Assembly: GCA_046327715.1 (NCBI GenBank)
Contig: JAXLXY010000005.1
Coordinates: 213,136-277,135, forward strand
DNA length: 64,000 nt
Reading direction: 5' to 3'
DNA from: JADJOM01 sp046327715
Lineage (GTDB): Bacteria > Gemmatimonadota > Gemmatimonadetes > Gemmatimonadales > GWC2-71-9
The position numbers were made by a program, and so were the translations under genes. A model generated the notes under the pieces. That model ran no database searches. It was not told the DNA's origin and saw only the letters and a list, made by a program, of their open reading frames with translations. This document shows, piece by piece, positions 36,001-44,524 of the stretch; positions within the stretch are counted from its first letter, which is position 1; each line of letters begins with the position of its first letter.

Positions 36001-37326
36001 ATGGCGCAGGCCGTCAGCGGCGGCGCCGTCACGGTCAGCCCGGACGCGCTGGTCCGGCTCTGCGCCCTCGCGGTGGAGGCCGGCCAGGCCACGCTGGTCC
36101 ACTACCACGCCGGCGTGCGGGTGGAACAGAAGGGCGACAAGGGCCCGGTCACCGCGGCCGACCATGCCGCCCATGCGATCATCGCCGCCGGGCTCGCCGC
36201 GTGGGATCCCGCCGTGCCGGTCATCTCGGAGGAGGCGGAGCTGCCGGCGTTCGAGGCCCGCCGCGCCTGGCCCCGGTTCTGGCTGGTGGATCCGCTGGAC
36301 GGCACCAAGGAGTTCATCCAGCGGAACGGCGAGTTCACCGTCAACATCGCCCTGATCGACGGCGGGGTCCCCGTCCTCGGCGTGATCTACGCGCCCGCGC
36401 TCGACCTCCTGTACTACGCCGGCGCCGGGCTCGGCAGCTGGAAGCGTGAGGCCGGCGGGCCACCGGTCCGCATCACCTCCCGCCCGCCGCTGCCCCAGCA
36501 TGCCCTCCGCGTGGCGGAGAGCCGGTCCCATCCCTCGAAGGAGCTGGAGGCATACCTCCAGACCATCCAGGTGGCCGAACGGGTGCCGGCAGGCAGTTCC
36601 CTCAAGTTCTGCTGGGTCGCGGAAGGCAAGGCCGACATCTACCCCCGGCTCGGGCCCACCATGGAGTGGGACGTCGCCGCGGGGGACTGCATCTTCCGCA
36701 ACTCCGGCGAGGGGAAGCCGCGGCGGTCCGAGCTGGTCTACAACCAGCCGGAGCTCCGCAACCAGGGCTTCATCATCGGGCTGGCCGACAGCGAGCTCGA
36801 CACCGGCAGCGGGGCGGGGCGGGTGATCTGGTTCACCGGCCTCTCCGGCTCGGGCAAGAGCACCATCGCCCGCCGCGTGGTGGAGGCGCTGGAGGCGCGC
36901 GGGGTGGCCGTCGAGTACCTCGACGGCGACGCCATCCGCGACATCTTCCCGGCCACGGGATTCACCCGGCCGGAGCGCGACGCGCACATCCGCCGGGTGG
37001 GGTGGGTGGCCAGCCGCCTGGAGCGGCACGGCGTGACCGTGGTCGCCTCGCTGGTCTCGCCCTACGAGGAGTCGCGGCGGTTCGTGCGCGGCCTGGCCCG
37101 GCGGTTCGTCGAGGTGTGGGTCTCCACCCCGTTCGACGAGTGCGCCCGGCGGGACATCAAGGGGCTCTACGCCCGCGCGCTGCGGGGCGAGATCAAGCAC
37201 TTCACCGGGCTGGACGACCCCTACGAGCCGCCCGGCGCGCCGGAACTGCAGATGGATACCACGCACCTGTCGGTGGACGAGGCCGTCGCCCGGGTGCTTC
37301 GATACCTGGAGGAACACGAGGCATGA
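36001..37326 (+). CDS. PAP phosphatase-APS kinase fusion (441 aa)
   Basis: Residues 1-265 are a CysQ-type 3'(2'),5'-bisphosphate nucleotidase, with GPVTAADHAAH, VISEEAE, the metal motif DPLDGTKEF (97-105) and MEWDVAAGDCI (221-231). Residues 274-441 are a CysC APS kinase with FTGLSGSGKSTIA (Walker A 280-287), YLDGDAIRDIFP and an intact C-terminal FDDPYEPP-like segment. One polypeptide would thus make PAPS from APS and degrade PAP, the product that inhibits sulfotransferases. ATG 35989 is an alternative start that overlaps the cysN stop. The next gene overlaps by ATGA. Confidence 0.92.
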   Translation: MAQAVSGGAVTVSPDALVRLCALAVEAGQATLVHYHAGVRVEQKGDKGPVTAADHAAHAIIAAGLAAWDPAVPVISEEAELPAFEARRAWPRFWLVDPLDGTKEFIQRNGEFTVNIALIDGGVPVLGVIYAPALDLLYYAGAGLGSWKREAGGPPVRITSRPPLPQHALRVAESRSHPSKELEAYLQTIQVAERVPAGSSLKFCWVAEGKADIYPRLGPTMEWDVAAGDCIFRNSGEGKPRRSELVYNQPELRNQGFIIGLADSELDTGSGAGRVIWFTGLSGSGKSTIARRVVEALEARGVAVEYLDGDAIRDIFPATGFTRPERDAHIRRVGWVASRLERHGVTVVASLVSPYEESRRFVRGLARRFVEVWVSTPFDECARRDIKGLYARALRGEIKHFTGLDDPYEPPGAPELQMDTTHLSVDEAVARVLRYLEEHEA

Positions 37327-38222
37327 GCACGACCGCGACCATGGACCACCTCGACCAGCTCGAGGCCAAGAGCGTCCACATCTTCCGCGAGGCCTACGCC
37401 AACTTCAAGAGCCTCTGCATGCTGTGGTCCATCGGCAAGGACTCCACGGTCCTCCTGTGGCTGGCGCGGAAGGCGTTCTACGGCCACGTGCCGTTCCCGC
37501 TGGTCCACATCGATACAGCGTTCAAGATTCCGGAGATGATCGCGTACCGGGACCGCCTGGCCGCCGAGTGGAACCTCAACCTGATCTACGGCCAGAACGT
37601 CGCGGCCCTCGAGGCCAAGCGGACCTTCCCGGATGGCGCCATCGACCGGATCGCCTGCTGCGGGGCGCTCAAGACCGAGGCGCTCAAGAAGACGCTGTCG
37701 GGCGAGTGGCCGCGGTGGAAGTTCAACCACGCCAAGAAGGGCTACGAGATCGACCGCAACACCGAGCCCTACACCGGCGTCATTGTCGGGGCCCGGGCCG
37801 ACGAGGAGGGAAGCCGCTCCAAGGAGCGCTACTTCTCGCCCCGGAACCAGCAGTCGACCTGGGACGTCGGCGACCAGCCGCCCGAGTTCTGGAACCAGTA
37901 CAAGACCGACTTCGCGCCCGGCACGCACCTGCGGATCCACCCGCTGCTCGACTGGACCGAGCTGAACATCTGGGAATACATCGAGCGCGAGAGCATCCCG
38001 ACCGTCTCTCTCTACTACGACCACGGCACCGGGATCCGCTACCGCTCCCTCGGCTGCGGCCCCTGCACCAAGCCGGTGGAGTCCACCTCGCGCAACGTGG
38101 CGGAGATCATCGCCGAGCTCAAGACCGGCAAGTTCGCCAACATCGCCGAACGTGCCGGCCGCGCCCAGGACAAGGACGACGGCGGCGGGCTGGAGACGCT
38201 CCGCCGCGACGGCTACATGTAA
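37323..38222 (+). CDS. cysD: Sulfate adenylyltransferase subunit 2 (299 aa)
   Basis: A PP-loop ATP pyrophosphatase: SLCMLWSIGKDSTVLLWLARKAF (SIGKDS at 36-41), PFPLVHIDTAFKIPEM, VGARADEEGSRSKERYFSPR and GCGPCTKPVES near the C-terminus. Full length for CysD. It forms the ATP sulfurylase with CysN. ATG 37323 overlaps the CysQ-CysC stop as ATGA. In this locus the enzyme most likely serves sulfation, not cysteine synthesis, because no reductase genes accompany it. Confidence 0.93.
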   Translation: MSTTATMDHLDQLEAKSVHIFREAYANFKSLCMLWSIGKDSTVLLWLARKAFYGHVPFPLVHIDTAFKIPEMIAYRDRLAAEWNLNLIYGQNVAALEAKRTFPDGAIDRIACCGALKTEALKKTLSGEWPRWKFNHAKKGYEIDRNTEPYTGVIVGARADEEGSRSKERYFSPRNQQSTWDVGDQPPEFWNQYKTDFAPGTHLRIHPLLDWTELNIWEYIERESIPTVSLYYDHGTGIRYRSLGCGPCTKPVESTSRNVAEIIAELKTGKFANIAERAGRAQDKDDGGGLETLRRDGYM

Positions 38223-38257
38223 GCCGCGGGGCCCGCGGGGCCGGGGCCGGAACGACA

Positions 38258-38293
38258 GACGGGCGGCGCTCCCTGCGGGGGGCGCCGCCCGTC
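38258..38293. terminator. Strong hairpin between convergent cysD and halogenase genes
   Basis: Perfect 12-base arms GACGGGCGGCGC (38258-38269) and GCGCCGCCCGTC (38282-38293) in the 88-base gap between converging genes. It lacks a clear T-run on either strand, so it may act as a bidirectional attenuator or a factor-assisted terminator. Confidence 0.6.
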
Positions 38294-38310
38294 GGCCGTC
38301 GGGAGGCCGC

Positions 38311-39597
38311 CTAGCGGAGGAGGTAGCTGTCCTCCGGCTCGCCCGCGGCCTTCATGATGGACTCCATGTCCACCTTGTCGTAGCCGCCCGAGAGCAGCGT
38401 GATGAACCGCTCGCGCAGCATCGGGATCTCGCGGGCCCGGCTGAAGATGCTGTTGGCGTCCTTCTTCTCCAGGATCCGGTACCAGTTGTAGATCATCTTC
38501 ACGATCCGCTCCAGCGGATGGCGGACGCGCTCCTCGTAGGGCGCCAGCCGGGCCGCGCTGAAGTCGTTGCCGTTGGCGAAGCAGTCGAGGATGGCGTCGG
38601 CCGCGTAGACGCCACCCCGGGTGGCCAGGGTCACGCCGGCGGAGAAGACCGGATCGATGAAGACCGCGGCATCGCCCACCAGGACGAACCCGTTCCCCAC
38701 GAAGTGGTCCGTCAGGTAGGCGATGCTCGAGATGGTCTTCATCTCCATCGTCTGCGTCGCGCCGCTCATCCACTCCCGCACGCAGTCACAGCTGGCGATC
38801 GCCTTGTCGAACCGCTCCTGGGGCGACTCGCCCAGCGTCTTGGCAAACCGGGCGTCGAGCACCACGCCGACGCTGGTGACATCATCCTTGAGGGGGATGT
38901 ACCAGACCCACCCGCCCTCGATGGTGTGGATGTCGGTGGTCACCGAGTTGGGGATCACCTCGCCGATGGTGATGACGTCCTTCGGGTCACGCCGGAAGGC
39001 CCCGGTGAAGTGGCTGAAGTGGCTGATCTTGTTGAGCTCGGGGTGGGGCCGCCGCCAGCCGAACTGCCGGGCGATGTGGCAGTCACGACCGGAGGCGTCG
39101 ATGACCACCGAGGCGTACACCGGGTGGGCCGGGGCCCCGTTCGGGCCGGCCATGACGCCGATCGCGGTGTCCCCGTCGAACAGCACCTCGGACACCGACC
39201 ATTCCTGGCGCACGTCCGCCCCGCACTCCGCCGCGTGATCGAGCATCACCTCGTCGAAGCGGGCCCGCTCCACATGGTAGGTCCAGGGCTTCTCGAAGTA
39301 CTGGGGGTACTCCGCCGTCATCAGTACCACCGGCGGCTTCTGGTTGAACATCCCGAAGTTGATTCCCTGCTTCACCGTGAAGCCCTCGGCCGCGAACTTC
39401 TCCACCACCCCGAGCCGGCGCCAGAGGTCCCAGCCACCCGGCAGCAGCGACTCCCCGATCATGAAGCGCGGGAACCGCGCCCGCTCGAAGACCACCACCC
39501 GCTTCCCGGCACGGGCCAGGATGGTCGCGGCGCTCGCCCCGCCGGGCCCGCCGCCGATGATTGCCACGTCAAACCGCTCCTCAACGGGTTGCACCAT
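38311..39597 (-). CDS. Flavin-dependent halogenase-type oxidoreductase 1 (428 aa)
   Basis: FAD-binding GGGPGG (residues 15-20), RFPRFMIGESLLPGGW, VKQGINFG with Lys76 in the place of the halogenase catalytic Lys, FHVERARF-equivalent YHVERARFDEVMLDHA, VIDASGRDC, the halogenase signature WVWYIP in GGWVWYIPLKDD, and GDAAVFIDPVFSAGV. The C-terminal LLSGGYDKVDMESI block recalls PltA-type enzymes that chlorinate carrier-bound pyrrole. It is very similar to the next protein over its whole length (tandem duplicates). ATG 39597 is chosen by alignment with the paralogue. Non-halogenating relatives exist, so chlorination is an inference. Confidence 0.8.
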   Translation of the reverse strand: MVQPVEERFDVAIIGGGPGGASAATILARAGKRVVVFERARFPRFMIGESLLPGGWDLWRRLGVVEKFAAEGFTVKQGINFGMFNQKPPVVLMTAEYPQYFEKPWTYHVERARFDEVMLDHAAECGADVRQEWSVSEVLFDGDTAIGVMAGPNGAPAHPVYASVVIDASGRDCHIARQFGWRRPHPELNKISHFSHFTGAFRRDPKDVITIGEVIPNSVTTDIHTIEGGWVWYIPLKDDVTSVGVVLDARFAKTLGESPQERFDKAIASCDCVREWMSGATQTMEMKTISSIAYLTDHFVGNGFVLVGDAAVFIDPVFSAGVTLATRGGVYAADAILDCFANGNDFSAARLAPYEERVRHPLERIVKMIYNWYRILEKKDANSIFSRAREIPMLRERFITLLSGGYDKVDMESIMKAAGEPEDSYLLR

Positions 39598-39664
39598 GTT
39601 CCGATCCGGGGTTGTGGGGGAGGCACGGGCCGCTGACACAGGGCCGCAGGGTCGGGAGCGAGTG

Positions 39665-39680
39665 TGCAGAATCCATGCGC
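39665..39680 (-). promoter_or_regulatory. Sigma-54-like variant site upstream of halogenase 1
   Basis: Bottom strand GCGCATGGATTCTGCA, 67 bases before the start at 39597. It shares GCAYGRATYYYGCW with the sites at 41222, 42819 and 43071. Relative to TGGCAYG-N4-TTGCW the first two bases and the first T differ. Confidence 0.5.
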
Positions 39681-39870
39681 ATAGCGCGCCGGTGCCCGGC
39701 GCGAACCGGGCGCCGGGCGGCTGGCATAAGTCCTTGTTGCATAATTACTTGGCGATGCGAATGGGGAGAACGGCACTCCCATTCTGTGTCGCCGGATCGG
39801 CGGGGTGTTGTCGGGACGCTACTGACCGGCCCGCGGCGCGGCGACGCGGTGGGCCGATCGGGGGAGGGGG

Positions 39871-41160
39871 TCAGCGCAGCAGATAAGTATCCTCGCCCTC
39901 GCCGGCGGCCTGCATGATTGCTTCCATGTCGACCTTTTCGTATCCACCGGACAGCAGGGTGATGAACCGGTCGCGGAGCATCGGGATCTGCCGGGCGCGG
40001 CTGATGATGTTGTTGGCGTCCTGCCGGTCGAGGATCTTGTACCAGTTGTAGATCATCTTGAAGATCCGGCTCATCGGCAGGCGGATCCGCTGCTCGTACG
40101 CCTTGAGGCGCCCGGCGCTGAAGTCGTTCTCCTCGAAGCACTCGAGGATCGTGTCGGCGGCGTAGACCCCGCCCCGGGTGGCGATGGTGACCCCGGCGGA
40201 GAAGATGGGATCGATGAACATCGAGGCGTCGCCCACCAGCACGAAGCCGTTGCCCACGAAGCAGTCGTTGAGATAGCTGATGTTGGCGATGGTATGCATC
40301 TCCATCGTCTGCTCGGCGCCCTTCACCCAGTCCCGCACCTGGACACAGCTTGCCAGCGCCTTCTCGAACCGCTCCTGCGGCGTGTCGCCCAGGGACTTGG
40401 TGTGGCGGGCATCGAGGACCGCGCCCACGCTCACGATGTCGTTCCGCAGCGGAATGAACCAGATCCAGCCGCCCTGGATTGCGTGGATGTCGGTCGTCGT
40501 GGAGTTCGGCGCCACGTCCTCCCACTTCATGATGCTGGTCGGGTCCCGGCGCCAGCCACCGTGGAAGTGGGTGAAGTGCGCGATCTTGTTGAGCTCCGGG
40601 TCGGGGTTCCGCCAGCCGAGCTTGCGCGCCAGCATGCAGTCACGCCCGGAGGCGTCGATGACCACCCTGGCATAGACCGGGTGCGGCGGCTGGCCGTTCG
40701 GGCCCGCCAGCACCCCCACCGCAGTGTCGCTCTCGAAGAGCACCTCGTGCACCGTCCACTCCTGGCGGGTGTCGGCGCCATGCTCCCGGGCATGTTCCAG
40801 CATGATCTCGTCGAACCGGGCCCGCTCGACGTGGAAAGCGTACGAGCGCTCGAAGAACATCGGATACTCGGCCGTGAGCAGGACCGTGTCGGACTCGGGG
40901 GGCGCGTTGAACATCCCGAAGTTGATCCCCTGCTTCACCGGGAAGCCCTCGGCCTCGAGCTTGGGCCCCAGGCCGAGCCGGGTCCAGAGCTCCCACCCGC
41001 CGGGCAGCAGGGATTCCCCGATATGGAAGCGGGGGAAGCGCTCGCGCTCGAAGACCACCACCCGCTTGCCGGCGCGGGCCAGCATGGTCGCGGCCGAAGA
41101 CCCGCCCGGCCCGCCGCCGATGATTGCCACGTCGACACGCTCTTCCGCGGGGTTGATCAT
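39871..41160 (-). CDS. Flavin-dependent halogenase-type oxidoreductase 2 (429 aa)
   Basis: Same architecture as halogenase 1: GGGPGG (15-20), HIGESLLPGGW, VKQGINFGMFN with Lys76, FHVERARFDEIMLEHA, VIDASGRDC, signature WIWFIP (232-237), GDASMFIDPIFSAGV (310-324) and LLSGGYEKVDMEAI. The two intact Trp of WxWxIP and the Lys favour real halogenase chemistry. It has its own upstream motif and a 273-base spacer, so each copy is a separate unit. It could act on a different ring position or at a different step from its twin. Confidence 0.82.
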   Translation of the reverse strand: MINPAEERVDVAIIGGGPGGSSAATMLARAGKRVVVFERERFPRFHIGESLLPGGWELWTRLGLGPKLEAEGFPVKQGINFGMFNAPPESDTVLLTAEYPMFFERSYAFHVERARFDEIMLEHAREHGADTRQEWTVHEVLFESDTAVGVLAGPNGQPPHPVYARVVIDASGRDCMLARKLGWRNPDPELNKIAHFTHFHGGWRRDPTSIMKWEDVAPNSTTTDIHAIQGGWIWFIPLRNDIVSVGAVLDARHTKSLGDTPQERFEKALASCVQVRDWVKGAEQTMEMHTIANISYLNDCFVGNGFVLVGDASMFIDPIFSAGVTIATRGGVYAADTILECFEENDFSAGRLKAYEQRIRLPMSRIFKMIYNWYKILDRQDANNIISRARQIPMLRDRFITLLSGGYEKVDMEAIMQAAGEGEDTYLLR

Positions 41161-41221
41161 GATGGGCTCCGGCGTTGTTTGCGCTTGGGGAGTGCGGATG
41201 TCCGGTGTTCTGAGTAGGAAT

Positions 41222-41237
41222 TGCAGGATTCATGCGC
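41222..41237 (-). promoter_or_regulatory. Sigma-54-like variant site upstream of halogenase 2
   Basis: Bottom strand GCGCATGAATCCTGCA, 61 bases before the start at 41160. It differs from the halogenase 1 site at only two bases although the surrounding sequence is not conserved. Confidence 0.5.
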
Positions 41238-41406
41238 ACCAGTCAGGCCCCGTGCCGCTGGGTGATGCCTCACAAGCCAATGCCCTGCAATATCTTGCAA
41301 TGGCCTGGCGGAGGTGCTGATTCCCGGGCATGGCCCTGGGACTCAACATATTGTCGGGCCGACGCGGCGGGAGATGCGCCACAAGGTTCCTCCCCGGACA
41401 GCAGAA

Positions 41407-41435
41407 CGCCCCTCCGGGCAGTTGCCGGAGGGGCG
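41407..41435 (-). terminator. Hairpin after halogenase 3
   Basis: Perfect 11-base arms CGCCCCTCCGG (41407-41417) and CCGGAGGGGCG (41425-41435) with a 7-base loop, 46 bases after the halogenase 3 stop on the bottom strand. It is followed by TTCTG on that strand, a weak T-tract only. Confidence 0.6.
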
Positions 41436-41481
41436 ATCAGCACAGCGGGAGCATGTCCGGGGTGGCGGAGCCCAGCCCGTG

Positions 41482-42762
41482 TCAGGCCATGCTGGTCTCG
41501 GGCTCCGCCACGGGTCGGGCCGTGGCAGCGAGCTTGACCAGCTGGCGCAGGCCGGGGCTCTGCTCCTCGGCGTAGATCCGCCCTGCGAACAGATCGATGA
41601 TGTCCTCGCGGCAAGACGACTGGTGGACCAGGTGGGCGAACCCGATCGGGTTCTCCCAGAAGCCGTCGATCAGCGCCTGCACGCCGTCCAGCCCCTGCTC
41701 GAGGCGGTCCTGGTGGGCCTTGAACGGGTTGCCCTCGCTGGGGAGCTTGCCGTCGAACCAGGCGCGGATGACCGGAGCCGCGAGCCGGGCCTCCTGCATC
41801 GACACGAAGAGCCCGAAGGAGAAGATCGGGTCGATGAAGCGATGGGCGTCGCCGATTGCGATCCAGCCCTTCCCGGTGAAGGTGCGGCAGTGGTACGAGT
41901 AATTGGGGATGGCCCGGGCCTCCTCGGTCAGCGTGGTGTCGACCAGCCGCCGGGTCAGTTCCGGGTTGAGCTCCTGCAGTTCGCGCTTGAGGTACGCCTC
42001 GCGGCTCTCCTTCTTGTCGGCGAAGTAGGCCCCGGGCGCCACCACGCCCACGCTCACGGTCTCGTCGTCGAGCGGGATGAACCAGGCCCAGTGGAACTTG
42101 CTCTTGTAGAAGATCAGGGTGTTGTCGGGGTGGTCCGCCCGTTCGGTCCCGTGGTCGCGGATCGGGTTGGCCACCTGCGAGAAGATCGCCACCTGCTTGT
42201 CGTAGCGGCCGGGCACCTTGTCCGAGGTGAGGCCCTTGTGGGCAAAGAAGGTGCGCTTGCCGCTGACGTCGAGGGTGACCCGGGCCTCGACCCGTTCGGT
42301 CTGGCCGTCGGGGTGACGAACCAGGACCCCGGTCACCGCGCCGGCATCGTCCTGCAGGACCTCGACTGCCTCGGCGCGGAGGAACCGGGCCCCGCGGGCG
42401 ATCGCCTCCTCGAGCATCATCTTGTCGAACTCCGAGCGGCGCACCTGCCAGGTGAACGCGGCCGTGAGGGTCGCGTCGTCGGCCCGCGCCATCACCGGGA
42501 CGAACCAGCCGTTCTTGCCGTTGGGGCCATAGACCTTGACCCCCTGCTTGGCGGGGTGCCGGGCCGAGAGCATCTTCTCCTCGAGTCCCAGGTCACGGAG
42601 GATCCCGCCACACTCGCCGGTCATCGACTCCCCGATGTGGTACCGGGGAAACTCGTCGCGCTCGATGATGAGGGGCGTGATCCCCTCCCGGAGGAGGTAC
42701 ATCGCCGCCGTGGTCCCGCCGGGGCCGCCGCCGATGATGGCGACGTCGGTCGTGATGGTCAT
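41482..42762 (-). CDS. Flavin-dependent halogenase-type oxidoreductase 3, divergent (426 aa)
   Basis: FAD motif GGGPGG (11-16), RYHIGESMTGECGGIL, AKQGVKVYG with Lys72 at the catalytic Lys position, FTWQVRRSEFDKMMLEEA, DVSGKRTFFAHKGL, signature WAWFIP (225-230) and GDAHRFIDPIFSFGL. It is only distantly related to the two upstream copies and lacks the LLSGGY block. It could halogenate another position or be an oxidoreductase with another task. The start at 42762 faces the dehydrogenase gene across a 384-base divergent region with matching promoter motifs. Confidence 0.78.
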   Translation of the reverse strand: MTITTDVAIIGGGPGGTTAAMYLLREGITPLIIERDEFPRYHIGESMTGECGGILRDLGLEEKMLSARHPAKQGVKVYGPNGKNGWFVPVMARADDATLTAAFTWQVRRSEFDKMMLEEAIARGARFLRAEAVEVLQDDAGAVTGVLVRHPDGQTERVEARVTLDVSGKRTFFAHKGLTSDKVPGRYDKQVAIFSQVANPIRDHGTERADHPDNTLIFYKSKFHWAWFIPLDDETVSVGVVAPGAYFADKKESREAYLKRELQELNPELTRRLVDTTLTEEARAIPNYSYHCRTFTGKGWIAIGDAHRFIDPIFSFGLFVSMQEARLAAPVIRAWFDGKLPSEGNPFKAHQDRLEQGLDGVQALIDGFWENPIGFAHLVHQSSCREDIIDLFAGRIYAEEQSPGLRQLVKLAATARPVAEPETSMA

Positions 42763-42818
42763 TGTCAGGCTCTGAGGGTGTGGAGGGTGCGCCCAGTCGC
42801 AGCTTGGACAGGCAGTAG

Positions 42819-42834
42819 AGCGAAATCCGTGCTA
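42819..42834 (-). promoter_or_regulatory. Sigma-54-like variant site upstream of halogenase 3
   Basis: Bottom strand TAGCACGGATTTCGCT, 56 bases before the start. It matches TGGCACG-N4-TTGCW at all but two bases (A for the second, C for the second T of TTGC). Confidence 0.55.
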
Positions 42835-43070
42835 CCTGCCGGGAAATCGGCTGCCGTGCCCGCGCTCTGTTCCCGGCGAGCAAGTAATTGTGGGAAAAAG
42901 ACTTAGGCGATAATTTTACATCGAATGAACCGGGCCGCCTCCCGGACCGCGGCCCAGCTGTTGGCGGAATACGACAGCCGTTGCCGCCTGCCAGCCGCGG
43001 CAGGCGGTCGTGTCGAAGGTCGCGCCGCCCCGGGCCGCCCCGTCCGGCGGGGGCGTCCCGGGCCTGGGGT

Positions 43071-43086
43071 CAGCACGGATTCTGCT
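43071..43086 (+). promoter_or_regulatory. Sigma-54-like variant site upstream of the dehydrogenase
   Basis: CAGCACGGATTCTGCT, 60 bases before the ATG at 43147. Eleven bases (AGCACGGATTY) are shared with the divergent halogenase 3 site, which suggests the same regulator controls both. Confidence 0.55.
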
Positions 43087-43146
43087 ACTCCGGGCGCTGC
43101 CCTCTGCGGTCGGGGCCTGCCTCCTCCTTTCAACCACTGGTGCGTC

Positions 43147-44292
43147 ATGGATTTCGCCTGGTCGGCCGAACAGCTCGAGTTCCGGGGGATGGTGGTGGAT
43201 TTTGCCCGCAAGGCCCTGCAGGATGACCTGATCGCCCGCGACGCGAAGGGGGAGTTCTCCCGGGAGCACTGGCGGCGCTGCGGAGAATTCGGGATCCAGG
43301 GGCTGCCGTTCCCGGAGCTGTACGGCGGCGGCGGGCGGGATATCCTCTCCACCATCCTCGCCATGGAGGCGCTGGGCTACGCCTGCAAGGACAACGGCCT
43401 GCTGTTCGGCCTGGCGGCGCAGATGTGGAGCGTCCAGATGCCGATCTTCCGGTTCGGCACCGAGGCGCAGAAGCAGCAATATCTCCCGCGCCTCAACAGC
43501 GGTGAGTGGGTCGGGGCGCATGGCATGAGCGAGCCGGACTCCGGCTCGGACGCGTTCGCGCTCCGGACCACGGCCACCCAGGAGGGGGAACACTGGGTCC
43601 TCAACGGGACCAAGACGTTCGTCAGCGAGGCGCCGGTCGCGGATGTGTTCGTGGTCTTCGCCACCCTCGATCGCGGCAAGGGGGCCCTGGGCCTGACGGC
43701 CTTCCTGGTGGAGCGCGACACGCCCGGCTTCGGGGTCGGCAAGAAGATCGGGAAGATGGGCCTGCGGACCTCCCCGATGGCCGAGCTGTTCTTCGACAAC
43801 TGCCGGCTGCCGGCGACGGCGCTGCTCGGCCGGGCCGGCCGCGGGGTGCAGATCTTCAACGACTCGATGGAGTGGGAGCGGGCCTGCATCCTCGCCAGCA
43901 ACCTGGGCACCCTGGAGCGGCTGATCGAGGATTCGGTGCGCTACGCCCGGGAGCGGAAGCAGTTCGGCCAGGCCATCGGCCAGTTCCAGGCCGTGTCCCA
44001 CAAGCTCGCGGACATGCGGACCCGGCTCGAAGCCGCCCGGCTGCTGTTGTACCAGGCGGCCTGGGCCAAGGACACCGGGCAGAATCCCGGCCCGGCGGCC
44101 GCGATGGCCAAGCTCTACCTGGGAGAGGCGATGGTGCAGGCCTGCCTCGACGCGGTGCAGATCCGCGGGGGCTACGGCTACACCACCGAGTATGAAGTGG
44201 AGCGGGACCTGCGTGACGCGGTGGGTGGGACGCTCTACTCCGGGACCTCGGAAATCCAGCGAAACCTGATCGTGCGCAGCCTGGGGCTCTGA
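43147..44292 (+). CDS. Acyl-CoA-dehydrogenase-fold enzyme, prolyl-carrier-protein oxidase-like (381 aa)
   Basis: Full acyl-CoA dehydrogenase fold: GMSEPDSGSDAFALRT (FAD/substrate loop), KMGLRTSPMAELFFDNC, ARERKQFGQAIGQFQAVSHKLADM and the C-terminal SGTSEIQRNLI. The usual catalytic Glu before GTS is Ser365, as I recall for PltE/RedW-type prolyl-carrier oxidases. These instead use a Glu in a MEWERAC motif, and here that motif is present with Glu244. It probably oxidises a carrier-bound aminoacyl group (proline to pyrrole in known relatives). ATG 43147 follows the promoter; upstream in-frame sequence is not conserved-looking. A role in ordinary acyl-CoA oxidation is less likely. Confidence 0.83.
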   Translation: MDFAWSAEQLEFRGMVVDFARKALQDDLIARDAKGEFSREHWRRCGEFGIQGLPFPELYGGGGRDILSTILAMEALGYACKDNGLLFGLAAQMWSVQMPIFRFGTEAQKQQYLPRLNSGEWVGAHGMSEPDSGSDAFALRTTATQEGEHWVLNGTKTFVSEAPVADVFVVFATLDRGKGALGLTAFLVERDTPGFGVGKKIGKMGLRTSPMAELFFDNCRLPATALLGRAGRGVQIFNDSMEWERACILASNLGTLERLIEDSVRYARERKQFGQAIGQFQAVSHKLADMRTRLEAARLLLYQAAWAKDTGQNPGPAAAMAKLYLGEAMVQACLDAVQIRGGYGYTTEYEVERDLRDAVGGTLYSGTSEIQRNLIVRSLGL

Positions 44293-44337
44293 CCGGGCCA
44301 GGCCCTCGGTGCCGGCAGGTCTCCGCGTGTGATGCGC

Positions 44338-44355
44338 CAACACTACATACTGTTG
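44338..44355. repeat. Inverted repeat CAACA-N8-TGTTG upstream of sigma-54 site
   Basis: Five-base arms at 44338-44342 and 44351-44355, centred about 82 bases upstream of the sigma-54-like site at 44429. It resembles the TGTTGC/GCAACA palindromes at 21894-22005. Candidate enhancer-binding site only. Confidence 0.35.
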
Positions 44356-44428
44356 CGTTGGTGCAGCGGTCGGTTGTCTGGTCCGGTCGGCAGGTAGGGT
44401 GGTGACCCGGGGCTCACCCCGATCAAGG

Positions 44429-44444
44429 TGGCACGTTCTTGGCT
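44429..44444 (+). promoter_or_regulatory. Sigma-54-type promoter of the acylation operon
   Basis: TGGCACGTTCTTGGCT matches TGGCACG-N4-TTGCW except one base (G for the second T of TTGC). It lies 80 bases before the ATG at 44525 and could drive genes to 52870. Confidence 0.65.
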
Positions 44445-44524
44445 AGTCAGGGGCCCGTCGCTCCCCGCCCGGGTGGTTCCGGCGCCGGGTCGCCGACGCC
44501 CAAGCCATTGCAAAAAAGAGGGTT

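Larger units (their letters stand above)
41161..41481. other. 321-base non-coding gap with promoter motif, palindrome and hairpin
   Basis: No supported gene. From left to right it holds the variant promoter site of halogenase 2 (41222-41237), the palindrome TGCAA-TATC-TTGCA (41286-41299) about 50 bases further upstream of that promoter, and the hairpin downstream of halogenase 3 (41407-41435). Confidence 0.6.
42763..43146. other. 384-base divergent control region between halogenase 3 and the dehydrogenase
   Basis: No gene is supported here. It holds two outward-facing copies of the same variant promoter (42819-42834 bottom, 43071-43086 top). It also holds an AT-rich island (42880-42920) whose CAAGTAATT (42881-42889) recurs on the bottom strand upstream of halogenase 1 (39743-39751), and the small inverted repeat GCCTGCC-N8-GGCAGGC near 42985. 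Confidence 0.55.

Noticed and set aside
39727..39741. TGGCATAAGTCCTTGTTGCA as a further top-strand sigma-54 promoter
   Set aside because: The GG-to-GC distance is 4 bases too long, and no gene lies downstream on that strand.
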